Positions 1 to 7,242 of a stretch of 38,490 nucleotides of DNA are shown one piece after another (positions within the stretch are counted from its first letter, which is position 1; each line of letters opens with the position of its first letter). The position numbers and the translations under genes are program-made. The notes beneath the pieces were generated by a model. It searched no databases and was not told where the DNA came from. It worked only from the letters and a program-made list of their open reading frames with translations. Source of the stretch: Bacillota bacterium (lineage in GTDB: Bacteria > Bacillota_I > Bacilli_A > RF39 > UBA660); the NCBI GenBank assembly GCA_023391185.1, contig JAEWBI010000030.1, positions 1 through 38,490 of the forward strand, given 5' to 3'.

Positions 1-35
1 TTATGAATCTTAAATAACATTTATCTTTCTAAAAC

Positions 36-44
36 ATTATATCA
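36..44 (-). promoter_or_regulatory. Extended -10 promoter reading out of the window
   Basis: Read on the minus strand this is TGA followed by TATAAT, an extended -10 element, just beyond the terminator of the bacteriocin operon. It points towards position 1. An ATG at 20-18 with a weak AGAAAG upstream could start the gene it serves, but only six codons are in the window, so I do not call a CDS. Confidence 0.45.
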
Positions 45-73
45 CAGCATTTATTTGTGATACCCATTAATAT

Positions 74-102
74 AATAAAAAAAGGAGAATTATCTCCTTT
101 TT
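74..102 (-). terminator. Terminator of the bacteriocin operon
   Basis: A nine-base-pair stem (AAAAGGAGA/TCTCCTTTT, four-base loop) is followed on the minus strand by seven T. It begins at the stop codon of the last small gene of the bacteriocin locus. Confidence 0.85.
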
Positions 103-271
103 ACATACATACACCTTTTTCAATTAATACACGCGCATAACTTCCTATATATTTTCCATAAGTAAATATTATATCAATTAGCGCCGTCATAAGTGGCATA
201 CAAATTAGAACTACTAGCATTAATAAAATAACTTTATAGTTCTTTTTTATATTAAATATTATAGTGGACAT
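101..271 (-). CDS. Small hydrophobic protein, candidate bacteriocin immunity protein (56 aa)
   Basis: This is a 56-residue protein. Residues about 11-37 form one long hydrophobic stretch, with Lys-rich ends, so it is probably a single-pass membrane protein. Its ATG lies inside the end of the second bacteriocin precursor (13-base overlap) and has no good ribosome binding site of its own, which points to translational coupling. It is the last gene before the operon terminator. Class II bacteriocin immunity proteins are often small, hydrophobic and encoded directly after the structural genes, so immunity is the natural guess. I recognise no immunity family in the sequence itself. A small accessory peptide of the exporter is the alternative. 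Confidence 0.6.
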   Translation of the reverse strand: MSTIIFNIKKNYKVILLMLVVLICMPLMTALIDIIFTYGKYIGSYARVLIEKGVCM

Positions 272-420
272 AAACTGCCATCTACTAATCGTCTTATAGA
301 GCTTCCAACTGCTCTACCCAAGTTTAAAAAAGTATTCACTCCTTTAGTTATTGAGTTAATTAAAGTTCCTGTTATAGCTCCACCATAAAGATTCCTAAGT
401 TCTATTTCTTCTAATCTCAC
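259..420 (-). CDS. Double-glycine bacteriocin precursor peptide 2 (53 aa)
   Basis: The precursor starts at GTG (420-418), seven bases after a perfect AGGAGG. The first 14 residues form an acidic leader ending Leu-Tyr-Gly-Gly (Gly13-Gly14), the site cut by C39 peptidases. The predicted core is residues 15-53 (39 aa), starting Ala-Ile-Thr-Gly. It has a GxxxG motif (Gly35-Gly39), a basic Ser-Ser-Ile-Arg-Arg segment and one Cys (Cys51) three residues from the end. The gene lies 11 bases after the first precursor, in an operon with a C39 ABC exporter. Short core, GxxxG and pairing fit the two-peptide class IIb bacteriocins. That class is inference from sequence features. A signalling peptide is less likely, given the neighbouring second precursor. 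Confidence 0.85.
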   Translation of the reverse strand: MRLEEIELRNLYGGAITGTLINSITKGVNTFLNLGRAVGSSIRRLVDGSLCPL

Positions 421-431
421 TGCATTTCCTC

Positions 432-572
432 CTAGCGATTACACTTAAGTGGTCTAACGTATCCATCTATCACACCAACTATAAAAACTATACCCGCTAT
501 GATAAGTAATCCTGCTCCTAGACTAATACTACCACCTTTAATATGTTTTAATTCTTTTTCTGTTAAATTCAT
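432..572 (-). CDS. Double-glycine bacteriocin precursor peptide 1 (46 aa)
   Basis: The ATG overlaps the TGA stop of the HlyD-like gene (ATGA), so translation is probably coupled. The leader is canonical for class II bacteriocins: MNLTEKELKHIKGG, with Leu, Glu-Leu and Ile at the usual spacing before Gly13-Gly14. The predicted core, residues 15-46 (32 aa), is a Gly-rich hydrophobic helix followed by a basic tail. It contains GxxxG (Gly33-Gly37) and one Cys (Cys44) near the C-terminus. Its C-terminal Ile-Asp-Gly stretch resembles the Val-Asp-Gly of the second precursor. A membrane-inserting bacteriocin exported and cut by the C39 ABC transporter of this operon is the best reading. Activity and target are unknown. 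Confidence 0.88.
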   Translation of the reverse strand: MNLTEKELKHIKGGSISLGAGLLIIAGIVFIVGVIDGYVRPLKCNR

Positions 573-1009
573 TGCTGCATACCATCCCTTATTTTTTCTT
601 TTATCATATTATAAAAGTTTGTTTTACCAAGCACTATAAATATATCAATGACATCATTTTCTACTAACTCATAATTATCTAAATTTAAAACAACTTGATA
701 ATATTTATTATAATTAGAGTCATAAATTACTTCACTAATACTATCTATGACTGTTTGGTATTCTTTTTTATTTATCAATATAGACTTATTATTTAATAGT
801 TTTAAATTATCTTCAGATACAGTTATATTTATCTTATTATCTTTAACTAAACTTTTTAATTTTAATGTTCTATCATATTTATATGAACTAACTAACACTA
901 TTGCTAGCAACACAAATATTAATACTATAATTATAAATAATTTATAAATTTTACTTTCTTTGCGCTGTAAAATTACTTCACTATTGTTATAAATATCTAT
1001 ATTTCGCAT
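569..1009 (-). CDS. Short HlyD/BlpB-like bacteriocin export accessory protein (146 aa)
   Basis: A short basic cytoplasmic N-terminus is followed by one membrane helix (residues about 23-42) and an extracytoplasmic part of about 100 residues. The C-terminal segment, with Leu-Gly-Lys-Thr-Asn-Phe followed by a Lys-rich amphipathic end, resembles the last strand and tail of HlyD/LcnD-type secretion accessory proteins. Family members are normally several hundred residues with a coiled coil and lipoyl domain. Both are absent here. The gene overlaps the exporter gene by 13 bases and the first precursor gene by four, so it belongs to the same operon. Assignment rests mainly on context plus the tail, so the exact family is uncertain. 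Confidence 0.6.
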   Translation of the reverse strand: MRNIDIYNNSEVILQRKESKIYKLFIIIVLIFVLLAIVLVSSYKYDRTLKLKSLVKDNKINITVSEDNLKLLNNKSILINKKEYQTVIDSISEVIYDSNYNKYYQVVLNLDNYELVENDVIDIFIVLGKTNFYNMIKEKIRDGMQQ

Positions 1010-3072
1010 CTGATTTTATCCATTTTAATTACTCCATCCTCAAGTTCTATTAAATGATCATAAAGATCTAAATTTTCTAATCTATGTGATATAAAAATCA
1101 TAGTTTTTTCCTTATACCTTTCAAAAATATTCTTAAGAATTTTTCTTTCTAAATTAATATCAACTTGATTAAGTCCTTCATCAATTAATAAGATATTGAA
1201 TTTTGATAACAGTACTCTACTTAAAATGATTCTTTGTCTTTGACCACCTGATATGTTAAAACCATTTTCTTCTATTATCATATTAAATCCTAACTTATTG
1301 TCTTTAATAATTTCATCTACATAACAATCTTTAACTACATCAATAAATTTATAACTATCATTATTATCTAAATTTATATTATTATATAAACTATCTGTAA
1401 ATAGAATTTCATTTTGTGATATATAAGAAATACTACTTCTAATATTTTCTATATCATTAATATCATCATTTCCTATTATTACTTTATCACGCTTAACATC
1501 ATAATATTTCATAATGATTTTCAAAAGTGTGCTTTTACCTGAGCCACTTTTTCCAGTAATAACTACTTTTTCTCCTGCTTTAATATTTAAATTAATATTT
1601 TTAAGAACCTTTTTATCATAATTATAAATGTAACTTAAGTTACTAATTTTAATATCTCCACATAATTCTTTATCTAACAGTTTTGGTTTATTATTCTCAA
1701 ACATCTCATAAACCTTTTTAATTGCCTTTTTAGCTTCTTCAATACTTAAATCAAGTGATATTATGTTTCTTATAGGGGAAAAGAAAAACATTGATATCGA
1801 GTTAAACGCTATTAAAGTACCAAAGGTAATTGTTCCGTTTATTACTAATAAAATACCATAGTACATTATTATTACTTCACTAATACTATTTACTATCTCT
1901 TTTAAAAAGTTTTGGTTATTTACAAAATTATCCAAACTTACTGTTTTCTTTAAATAACTAACATACTTTTCTTCAAATGTTCTAATTACTTTATTTTCAA
2001 TATTTAATCCTTTAACTGTTTCAAAGCCATTTATACTTTCATACATAAATGATGTCATGCCTGCTTTTTTCTCATAATAATCATCCGTCTTTTCACTTAA
2101 AAAATGTTTTGAAAGTATAAATATTAAAGCATAACACATTAAAACTATTATTGATATAAAGAACATTTTAGTATTTATGATATAAAGTACTATTGCTGAA
2201 AAAATAGTTAGTGGTAAATCCATAAATAAGGTTAAAATAAGATCATTTATTAATTGCCTTATTTTCTCTAAATCACTTATTTTGGATATTATTTCTCCTG
2301 TCGTTCTATTACGATAATATTGATATGGGAGGTTCAAAACTTTCTTATAAACATCCATATTTATAGAGATATCTATTTTTTCATTTATAAATATTAGTAA
2401 TTTAGTTCTTAAATAATTAGTTATAATTTTAAGTATATAGATTAGCATAAAAAAGATAAAAATAAATAATAAATAATTAATGGGTGAACTAATTAAATCA
2501 AATAATAATTTTAAGTAGAATGAAAATGATATTGTCGTTATCATATATATTAAGGACATAAAGAATAATTCTATTATACTTTTTTTATAATCTTTAATTA
2601 TATTTAATACTACTTTAACTAATTTAACTTCTGTATTTTTTACTACTGGTTTTATTGGATAAGTTATAATTAATACATTACTCCAAATTTTGTTAAACTC
2701 TTTAAAAGTTACTTTTTTAATTTTTGTATTTGGATCGGCTATTAGTAAGTATTTCTTTTTATAGTTAATTTGATAAATAGTAATGTAATGATTGTAACTC
2801 TTATCAATTACCACATGAGCAATAGCAGGAAGTATTATATTTTCTTTGTTGATTTCATCTAGTGATGTTTTAATTCCTTCTGCATTAAAACCAATATTTT
2901 TAAATACTTCTATTATTTTAAAAGCACTTGTACCATTTTTATCAGTATTTAAGTGACTAGCTAAATCTTCTAGACTTATATAGCCTTTATAATATTTAAT
3001 AATCATTTGCATACAAGCACATGCACAATTTTTAAGACCATCTTGCCTTGTGAATGGATATTTGTAATACAC
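997..3072 (-). CDS. Peptidase-containing ABC transporter (bacteriocin exporter, C39 family)
   Basis: This exporter cuts double-glycine leaders and pumps the core peptide across the membrane. The N-terminal 130 or so residues are a C39 peptidase: Gln-Asp then catalytic Cys16 in an Asn-Cys-Ala-Cys context, a catalytic His in HYITIY and Asp in DPNT. A six-helix membrane domain follows (about 160-450). The ATP-binding domain has Walker A GKSGSGKST from residue 507, signature ISGGQ near 607, Walker B ILLIDE near 630 and H-loop ISHR near 663. The upstream GTG at 3081 lies inside the AGGAGG, so I place the start at the GTG at 3072, eight bases after it. This gives 691 aa. It heads the accessory-precursor-precursor-immunity operon. 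Confidence 0.95.
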   Translation of the reverse strand: MYYKYPFTRQDGLKNCACACMQMIIKYYKGYISLEDLASHLNTDKNGTSAFKIIEVFKNIGFNAEGIKTSLDEINKENIILPAIAHVVIDKSYNHYITIYQINYKKKYLLIADPNTKIKKVTFKEFNKIWSNVLIITYPIKPVVKNTEVKLVKVVLNIIKDYKKSIIELFFMSLIYMITTISFSFYLKLLFDLISSPINYLLFIFIFFMLIYILKIITNYLRTKLLIFINEKIDISINMDVYKKVLNLPYQYYRNRTTGEIISKISDLEKIRQLINDLILTLFMDLPLTIFSAIVLYIINTKMFFISIIVLMCYALIFILSKHFLSEKTDDYYEKKAGMTSFMYESINGFETVKGLNIENKVIRTFEEKYVSYLKKTVSLDNFVNNQNFLKEIVNSISEVIIMYYGILLVINGTITFGTLIAFNSISMFFFSPIRNIISLDLSIEEAKKAIKKVYEMFENNKPKLLDKELCGDIKISNLSYIYNYDKKVLKNINLNIKAGEKVVITGKSGSGKSTLLKIIMKYYDVKRDKVIIGNDDINDIENIRSSISYISQNEILFTDSLYNNINLDNNDSYKFIDVVKDCYVDEIIKDNKLGFNMIIEENGFNISGGQRQRIILSRVLLSKFNILLIDEGLNQVDINLERKILKNIFERYKEKTMIFISHRLENLDLYDHLIELEDGVIKMDKIRCEI

Positions 3073-3085
3073 GTTTATCACCTCC

Positions 3086-3103
3086 TTACTTATATGTTAC
3101 TTA
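3086..3103. repeat. Direct repeat just upstream of the exporter gene
   Basis: TTACTTA occurs twice, at 3086-3092 and 3097-3103, with starts 11 bases apart, about one helical turn. It lies directly upstream of the exporter start and touches its ribosome binding site. Paired repeats at such spacing are typical of response-regulator sites in bacteriocin loci, but no regulator is in the window and the repeat is short and A+T-rich. Confidence 0.35.
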
Positions 3104-3130
3104 GTAAAGAGGTGAATTCCTTTTTATTAC

Positions 3131-3162
3131 GAAAAAAAATCCTAATAAATAGGATTTTTTTT
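3131..3162 (-). terminator. Terminator after the 48-aa gene
   Basis: A stem with core AATCCTA/TAGGATT, extended by A and T runs, ends in a run of eight T on the minus strand. It stands four bases past the stop of the small gene at 3166-3312 and before the bacteriocin exporter. It separates the two or acts as an attenuator. Confidence 0.75.
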
Positions 3163-3165
3163 CTG

Positions 3166-3312
3166 TTAATTTTCTAACTCATCACAATGGCACTTGTATT
3201 TATCATCTATAAATTCTGTAACCATCTGAATCATACCAGCACTATACCTTTGATATAATACAACGGCTGCTGCTCCTATAGCAAGGAGTGTTAAGTCTTT
3301 AACAACTTTCAT
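3166..3312 (-). CDS. Small putative membrane protein (48 aa), unknown function
   Basis: The ATG follows AGAGGTGAT with good spacing, and the gene ends just before a terminator, so it looks like a real small gene. Residues about 7-20 are hydrophobic and Ala-rich (AIGAAAVVLY). The rest is charged and ends with a Cys-His-Cys stretch and acidic residues. There is no double-glycine leader, so it is not a third precursor of the same kind. It lies between recD2 and the bacteriocin exporter, and may be a lone gene or an attenuated first gene of the bacteriocin unit. I recognise no family. Confidence 0.6.
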   Translation of the reverse strand: MKVVKDLTLLAIGAAAVVLYQRYSAGMIQMVTEFIDDKYKCHCDELEN

Positions 3313-3347
3313 AATATCACCTCTCAAGTTAGAAAAGTTTGTTGGTT

Positions 3348-3357
3348 GTATGCATAC
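3348..3357. promoter_or_regulatory. Perfect 10-bp palindrome upstream of the 48-aa gene
   Basis: GTATGCATAC lies in the 60 bases between the stop of recD2 and the small gene at 3166-3312. Position and symmetry would suit an operator. No repressor can be named, and one short palindrome can occur by chance. Confidence 0.25.
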
Positions 3358-3372
3358 GGTAATATTATGTGT

Positions 3373-5598
3373 CTATTTCTTTTTATTATACAAAATATTC
3401 GCTATCTTATCTAACAAAGAAGTTTTCCTTATATATTCATTGCCATTATTGACTGAATAAACAAAAGCTGAACTCTCTCCTAAAATAATTAGCTTCTTTT
3501 TAGCTCTAGTTATGGCAGTATATAATAATTTTCTATAAAGCATTCTTTTATAACTATTACAAATTGGCAAAATAACCATTTCAAATTCACTACCTTGTGA
3601 TTTATGGATACTTATTATATATCCATGCTTAAATTTATTAAAATCTTTAGGTAAATATTTAATAACATTGCCATCAAAATCGATATCAATTTCATTTTTA
3701 CCACTTTTACTAGTATTTGCATATATAATGCTTTTTATAACACCAATATCGCCATTGAAAACATTTAAATCAGGCATATTTACTAATTGTAAAATTTTAT
3801 CATTTTCTCTAAAAGTTACATCTCCATAAACAATCTCTCTTTTATCATTATCTGAAGGATTAAATATTTTTTGCAATTCAATATTTAAATTATCAATACC
3901 ATTTTCTCCGTGATACATTGGTGCCATTAACTGAACTCTCTTATAATCGTATCCCTTATCTAATACTTGCTTACATAATTTTTTTAAATTTTCTTTAATA
4001 TTTGAACCATTACATTCTAAGAATGTATAATCACTTCTTGTTTCTAAAAAATTTTCTGATAAATCATTATCTTTTATTTCTATTGCTAAGGTATTAATAT
4101 AAGAGTTTTCGTCTTGTCTATAAAGTAAATCTAAATGAACAGTATCGATAACTTCACTTTCAATTAAGTCTTTTAACACTTGACCTGGTCCAACACTAGG
4201 AAGCTGATTATAATCACCAACTAAAATAACTTGAATATTATCAGTTAACCCCTTAAATAAGCTATCTAATAAATTAATATCTATCATACTTACTTCATCT
4301 ATGATAATAAAATTACTCTTATCAGGGTTAAATTCGTCAACCGCAAATTTATTGTTTTCCTTGTTCCATTTTAAGAACCTATGAATAGTACTAGCTGGAA
4401 GATTAGTAGATTCACTCATACGCTTACTAGCCCTTCCTGTTGGAGCAAGTAAAGCTAATCTTTCTGATAGTTTATCATTATCTAATTTATTAAGCTCAGC
4501 ATAAAGTTCAACAATTGCTTTTATAATAGTCGTTTTACCAGTACCAGGACCACCAGTAATGATAAAAATATTACTTTGTAGTGATTTAATAATAGCCTCT
4601 TTTTGCTTATCATTATAAAAAATACCTGTTGTTTCTTCCAAATGATTTATATAATTTTGTAGCTTAGGATATACTTTATTATCTCTAGAAGCTAATCTAA
4701 TTATTTTATTTGCTACATAATCTTCTGCTTTCCAAATGTCAGTTAAATAATAGTGTTCATCATATTTTATAACTTTATTTTCTTTTTCAAGTTCAAATAA
4801 GCAATCATCAAAAAAATCTGTGTTTAATTCTGTCTTTAAATATGACTCAACATTTTTAATTATGTCACCATACTCTAGATATGTATCACCATTAGAAAAA
4901 ACAAGATTCTTAATTACATATATTATAGTTGCTTTTACCCTATTAATATCATCTAAATTTATGCCTTGCTTTATAGCAATATCATCAACTTTAAGAAAGG
5001 ATATTTCTTCTATATTATCTATTATGGAATAAATATTCTTTTCTATTATATCTTTAGACATGTTTTTATATGTGTTATAGATAGTCATAGCATCTTTCAT
5101 TGAAAATCCAAGCTCTGTTAAGTAAATTATAGTTGCACTACTTTCATTATACTTAATTAAATTATTATGAATAGATGTTGCTTTTTTACTTGTAAGTTTT
5201 GGAATTAAATTAAGAACTGCTGGATCTTCAATAATTTTATTAAGAACATCAAGTCCTAAAGTATCAACAATTGAAGCGGCCATTTTTTCACCTACACCAG
5301 GAAATAAATCGCTTGCTAAAAACTCTATCAAACCATCCTTGTCCTCAGGTTTAACTCTCTCATACTCCGATACAACGAATTGAAAACCATATTTTGGATG
5401 TTCCATGCTTTCACCATAAAATATATACATGTCTTCTTCATTTAGTTCATGAAAATATCCTGTAAAAGTAATTGTTTTATTGATAAAATCTTCAAGTTCA
5501 GAATTATTAGTTTCTTTTACCCTAAAAAGACCAATTACATAGCCTTTATCTGATTTAAATATTGTTTTTTTAAAATTACCCTTGATGTATATTTTCAT
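3373..5598 (-). CDS. recD2: ATP-dependent RecD2-type DNA helicase
   Basis: This is a superfamily 1B 5'-3' DNA helicase of the RecD2/YrrC type, which works without RecBC in Gram-positive bacteria in DNA repair. At 741 residues it is the usual RecD2 length, much longer than RecD of RecBCD. The N-terminal OB-like domain and helix-hairpin-helix stretch (PGVGEKMAAS near 100) are typical. Walker A GGPGTGKTT is at 349-357 and motif II DEVSM at 434-438. The C-terminal SIHKSQGSEF and YTAITRAKK motifs belong to UvrD-like helicase domain 2. The ATG follows AGGTGG. It is separated from the gene upstream by a terminator. Confidence 0.95.
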   Translation of the reverse strand: MKIYIKGNFKKTIFKSDKGYVIGLFRVKETNNSELEDFINKTITFTGYFHELNEEDMYIFYGESMEHPKYGFQFVVSEYERVKPEDKDGLIEFLASDLFPGVGEKMAASIVDTLGLDVLNKIIEDPAVLNLIPKLTSKKATSIHNNLIKYNESSATIIYLTELGFSMKDAMTIYNTYKNMSKDIIEKNIYSIIDNIEEISFLKVDDIAIKQGINLDDINRVKATIIYVIKNLVFSNGDTYLEYGDIIKNVESYLKTELNTDFFDDCLFELEKENKVIKYDEHYYLTDIWKAEDYVANKIIRLASRDNKVYPKLQNYINHLEETTGIFYNDKQKEAIIKSLQSNIFIITGGPGTGKTTIIKAIVELYAELNKLDNDKLSERLALLAPTGRASKRMSESTNLPASTIHRFLKWNKENNKFAVDEFNPDKSNFIIIDEVSMIDINLLDSLFKGLTDNIQVILVGDYNQLPSVGPGQVLKDLIESEVIDTVHLDLLYRQDENSYINTLAIEIKDNDLSENFLETRSDYTFLECNGSNIKENLKKLCKQVLDKGYDYKRVQLMAPMYHGENGIDNLNIELQKIFNPSDNDKREIVYGDVTFRENDKILQLVNMPDLNVFNGDIGVIKSIIYANTSKSGKNEIDIDFDGNVIKYLPKDFNKFKHGYIISIHKSQGSEFEMVILPICNSYKRMLYRKLLYTAITRAKKKLIILGESSAFVYSVNNGNEYIRKTSLLDKIANILYNKKK

Positions 5599-5630
5599 GT
5601 CCTACCACCTTTATATATATTACCACATAT

Positions 5631-5655
5631 AAAAAGAAAATCCTAGTTTTAGGAC
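5631..5655 (-). terminator. Terminator between the 225-aa gene and recD2
   Basis: A TCCTA/TAGGA stem with a four-base loop is followed on the minus strand by TTTTCTTTTT. It stands a few bases past the stop of the gene at 5661-6338. The stem is short, so strength is uncertain. Confidence 0.65.
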
Positions 5656-5660
5656 TTCCT

Positions 5661-6338
5661 TTAATTAGATTTTTGATATGTCTTAGGCTCAGATTCTTCT
5701 GAATCAATTACATTACCATCTTTATCAGTATAACCCGAAATATATTTTGCCCAATCTTGATATGATCCCTCAAAAGGAGTTCCATCTTCATAAGTTGCTC
5801 CAATAGGAGGCATATCATTTTCTCTTCTTTCATCATTTAATTGTTGCACATACTGAGTATTTTGTTGATATCTTATTTCAGCCTCTTTTTCAGCAGAATC
5901 ATTAATTAAAACCATTGCCCCACTCATAACTAAAGTTGTAGCTACTCCAATAGCTAGCATTTTAACTTTATTAACTGTTCTAATGGCGTGTGATGATTTA
6001 ACTAATGCTTCTAATCTATCTGTATATGGTTTGTTATCTTCATAATAAGCTTTTGAAACTTTGACACGATGAGCATACTTAATTGTTTTACCACTCATTG
6101 TCTCTTCTTCATAGATAAAACGATATATTACATACATACTGTTTTTTTTATCTATTTTATGTCCTTTAGTTAACTGTTTAGAATTTATTAAATTAGAGAC
6201 TACATCAACGACATCATCTTTACTATAAGTAACTAATGACTCATTCATATCTCTTTCGAATTTACCGTAATCAAGCACTCTATAAGCCGGTTCATCTGGT
6301 CTTCTAATTACAAATGTATTTGTTTCTTTTATTCCCAT
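5661..6338 (-). CDS. Single-pass membrane protein (225 aa), unknown function
   Basis: I do not recognise a family. Residues 1-120 are soluble and look folded, with mixed charge. A membrane helix follows at about 124-145 (AIGVATTLVMSGAMVLI). The last 80 residues are polar and acidic, with an Asp-Lys-Asp-Gly-Asn stretch preceded by aromatic residues and Gly-Tyr. The protein at 6590-7210 has a similar layout and the same kind of C-terminal Gly-Tyr...Lys-Asp-Gly motif, so the two may be distant paralogues. The gene follows the DUF1292 gene by seven bases with AGGTGA before its ATG, and is the last gene before a terminator. Confidence 0.8.
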   Translation of the reverse strand: MGIKETNTFVIRRPDEPAYRVLDYGKFERDMNESLVTYSKDDVVDVVSNLINSKQLTKGHKIDKKNSMYVIYRFIYEEETMSGKTIKYAHRVKVSKAYYEDNKPYTDRLEALVKSSHAIRTVNKVKMLAIGVATTLVMSGAMVLINDSAEKEAEIRYQQNTQYVQQLNDERRENDMPPIGATYEDGTPFEGSYQDWAKYISGYTDKDGNVIDSEESEPKTYQKSN

Positions 6339-6345
6339 GATTCAC

Positions 6346-6579
6346 CTACCCATTATTCTTATTAGCATAGTATACTAATGCTTGATCAAATTCTGCATTA
6401 TCTTTTAAACCAATTAACATTTTTCCTTTTGGTTCATCTTTAACCTTACGAATACAAAAGTCCATTTCATCAGAAATATTAGATAAATATACATATGTTG
6501 TATTATTCTCTGTTATTTCATCAATGATGGCATATTGCTTACCATCCTCTAGTGTAACAAAATCTAATTCTTGTTCCAT
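6346..6579 (-). CDS. DUF1292 family protein (77 aa)
   Basis: This is a small acidic soluble protein with the look of DUF1292 (YrzB-like) proteins of Bacillota: an N-terminal Glu-rich start, LEDGKQYAIIDEI, then TYVYLSNI, and a Phe-Cys-Ile-Arg-Lys-Val segment in the middle. The biochemical function of the family is not known. Here it lies between two single-pass membrane proteins, ten bases after the upstream gene and seven before the next, with AGGGGA before its ATG. The three are almost surely co-transcribed, so the protein may be the soluble partner of the two membrane proteins. That last point is inference. Confidence 0.75.
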   Translation of the reverse strand: MEQELDFVTLEDGKQYAIIDEITENNTTYVYLSNISDEMDFCIRKVKDEPKGKMLIGLKDNAEFDQALVYYANKNNG

Positions 6580-6589
6580 ATATATTCCC

Positions 6590-7210
6590 CTATCTACTCT
6601 TTACTTCATCTACTTGTGATTGTAACTCTTCTATATTATGCTCATTTACTATCATTTGTGTCATAGCTTTTTCATAAGCATCATAATCAGCTTTACCATC
6701 TTTTCCAATATAACCTTTTGATACTACATAATCATTGAAATTATCATACTGAGTTTCATTTTCACTAGCAGTTTGTTCAAATGTCATAGAGTCTATAACA
6801 TCATTCATTTGTTCTATTTTATTTCCTTGATTATAACCAATATTCTTATAAACACCAAATATTCCTTTATCAATATTATTTTGATCTTCAGTTAGCTTAC
6901 TTGCAATATCTGCTGTGTCATAAAAATAATGTTCATTATCATTAGTTCTATGTGTTTCACTATTAACTAAATTTGAATAATCTGATATTTCTTGTCTAAC
7001 AACCTTAGCATCACTTAAATTTTCAGACAAAGTGTGCCCACCATACGCAAGAGCTGCTGATGCTAATATAGCAATCATAGCCCCAGCAAAAAATGTAGTC
7101 TTAAGATTCTTAATATAGGCATCTCTTTGCATCTTTACATATCTTACTTTTTTTTCTTCTCCGACACTATTTTTACGTGCTCTTTCATATAATTCTTCTT
7201 TATTATTCAT
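6590..7210 (-). CDS. Single-pass membrane protein (206 aa), unknown function
   Basis: I recognise no family. The N-terminal 37 residues are highly basic and probably cytoplasmic. A membrane helix follows at about 38-58 (TTFFAGAMIAILASAALAYG), then about 145 polar, acidic residues predicted outside the cell. The C-terminal part has Gly-Tyr-Ile-Gly-Lys-Asp-Gly-Lys-Ala-Asp-Tyr-Asp, an EF-hand-like acidic loop, echoed in the gene at 5661-6338. AGGAGG stands eight bases before the ATG. It follows mtaB by 32 bases with no clear terminator, so it may be read from the mtaB transcript. Confidence 0.8.
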   Translation of the reverse strand: MNNKEELYERARKNSVGEEKKVRYVKMQRDAYIKNLKTTFFAGAMIAILASAALAYGGHTLSENLSDAKVVRQEISDYSNLVNSETHRTNDNEHYFYDTADIASKLTEDQNNIDKGIFGVYKNIGYNQGNKIEQMNDVIDSMTFEQTASENETQYDNFNDYVVSKGYIGKDGKADYDAYEKAMTQMIVNEHNIEELQSQVDEVKSR

Positions 7211-7242
7211 CCTGATAGCCTCCTATATTTAATATACTATAA

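Noticed and set aside
747..947. Plus-strand ORF of 66 codons inside the HlyD-like gene
   Set aside because: No ribosome binding site, sequence is the antisense of an A+T-rich coding region; the minus-strand frame fits the operon.
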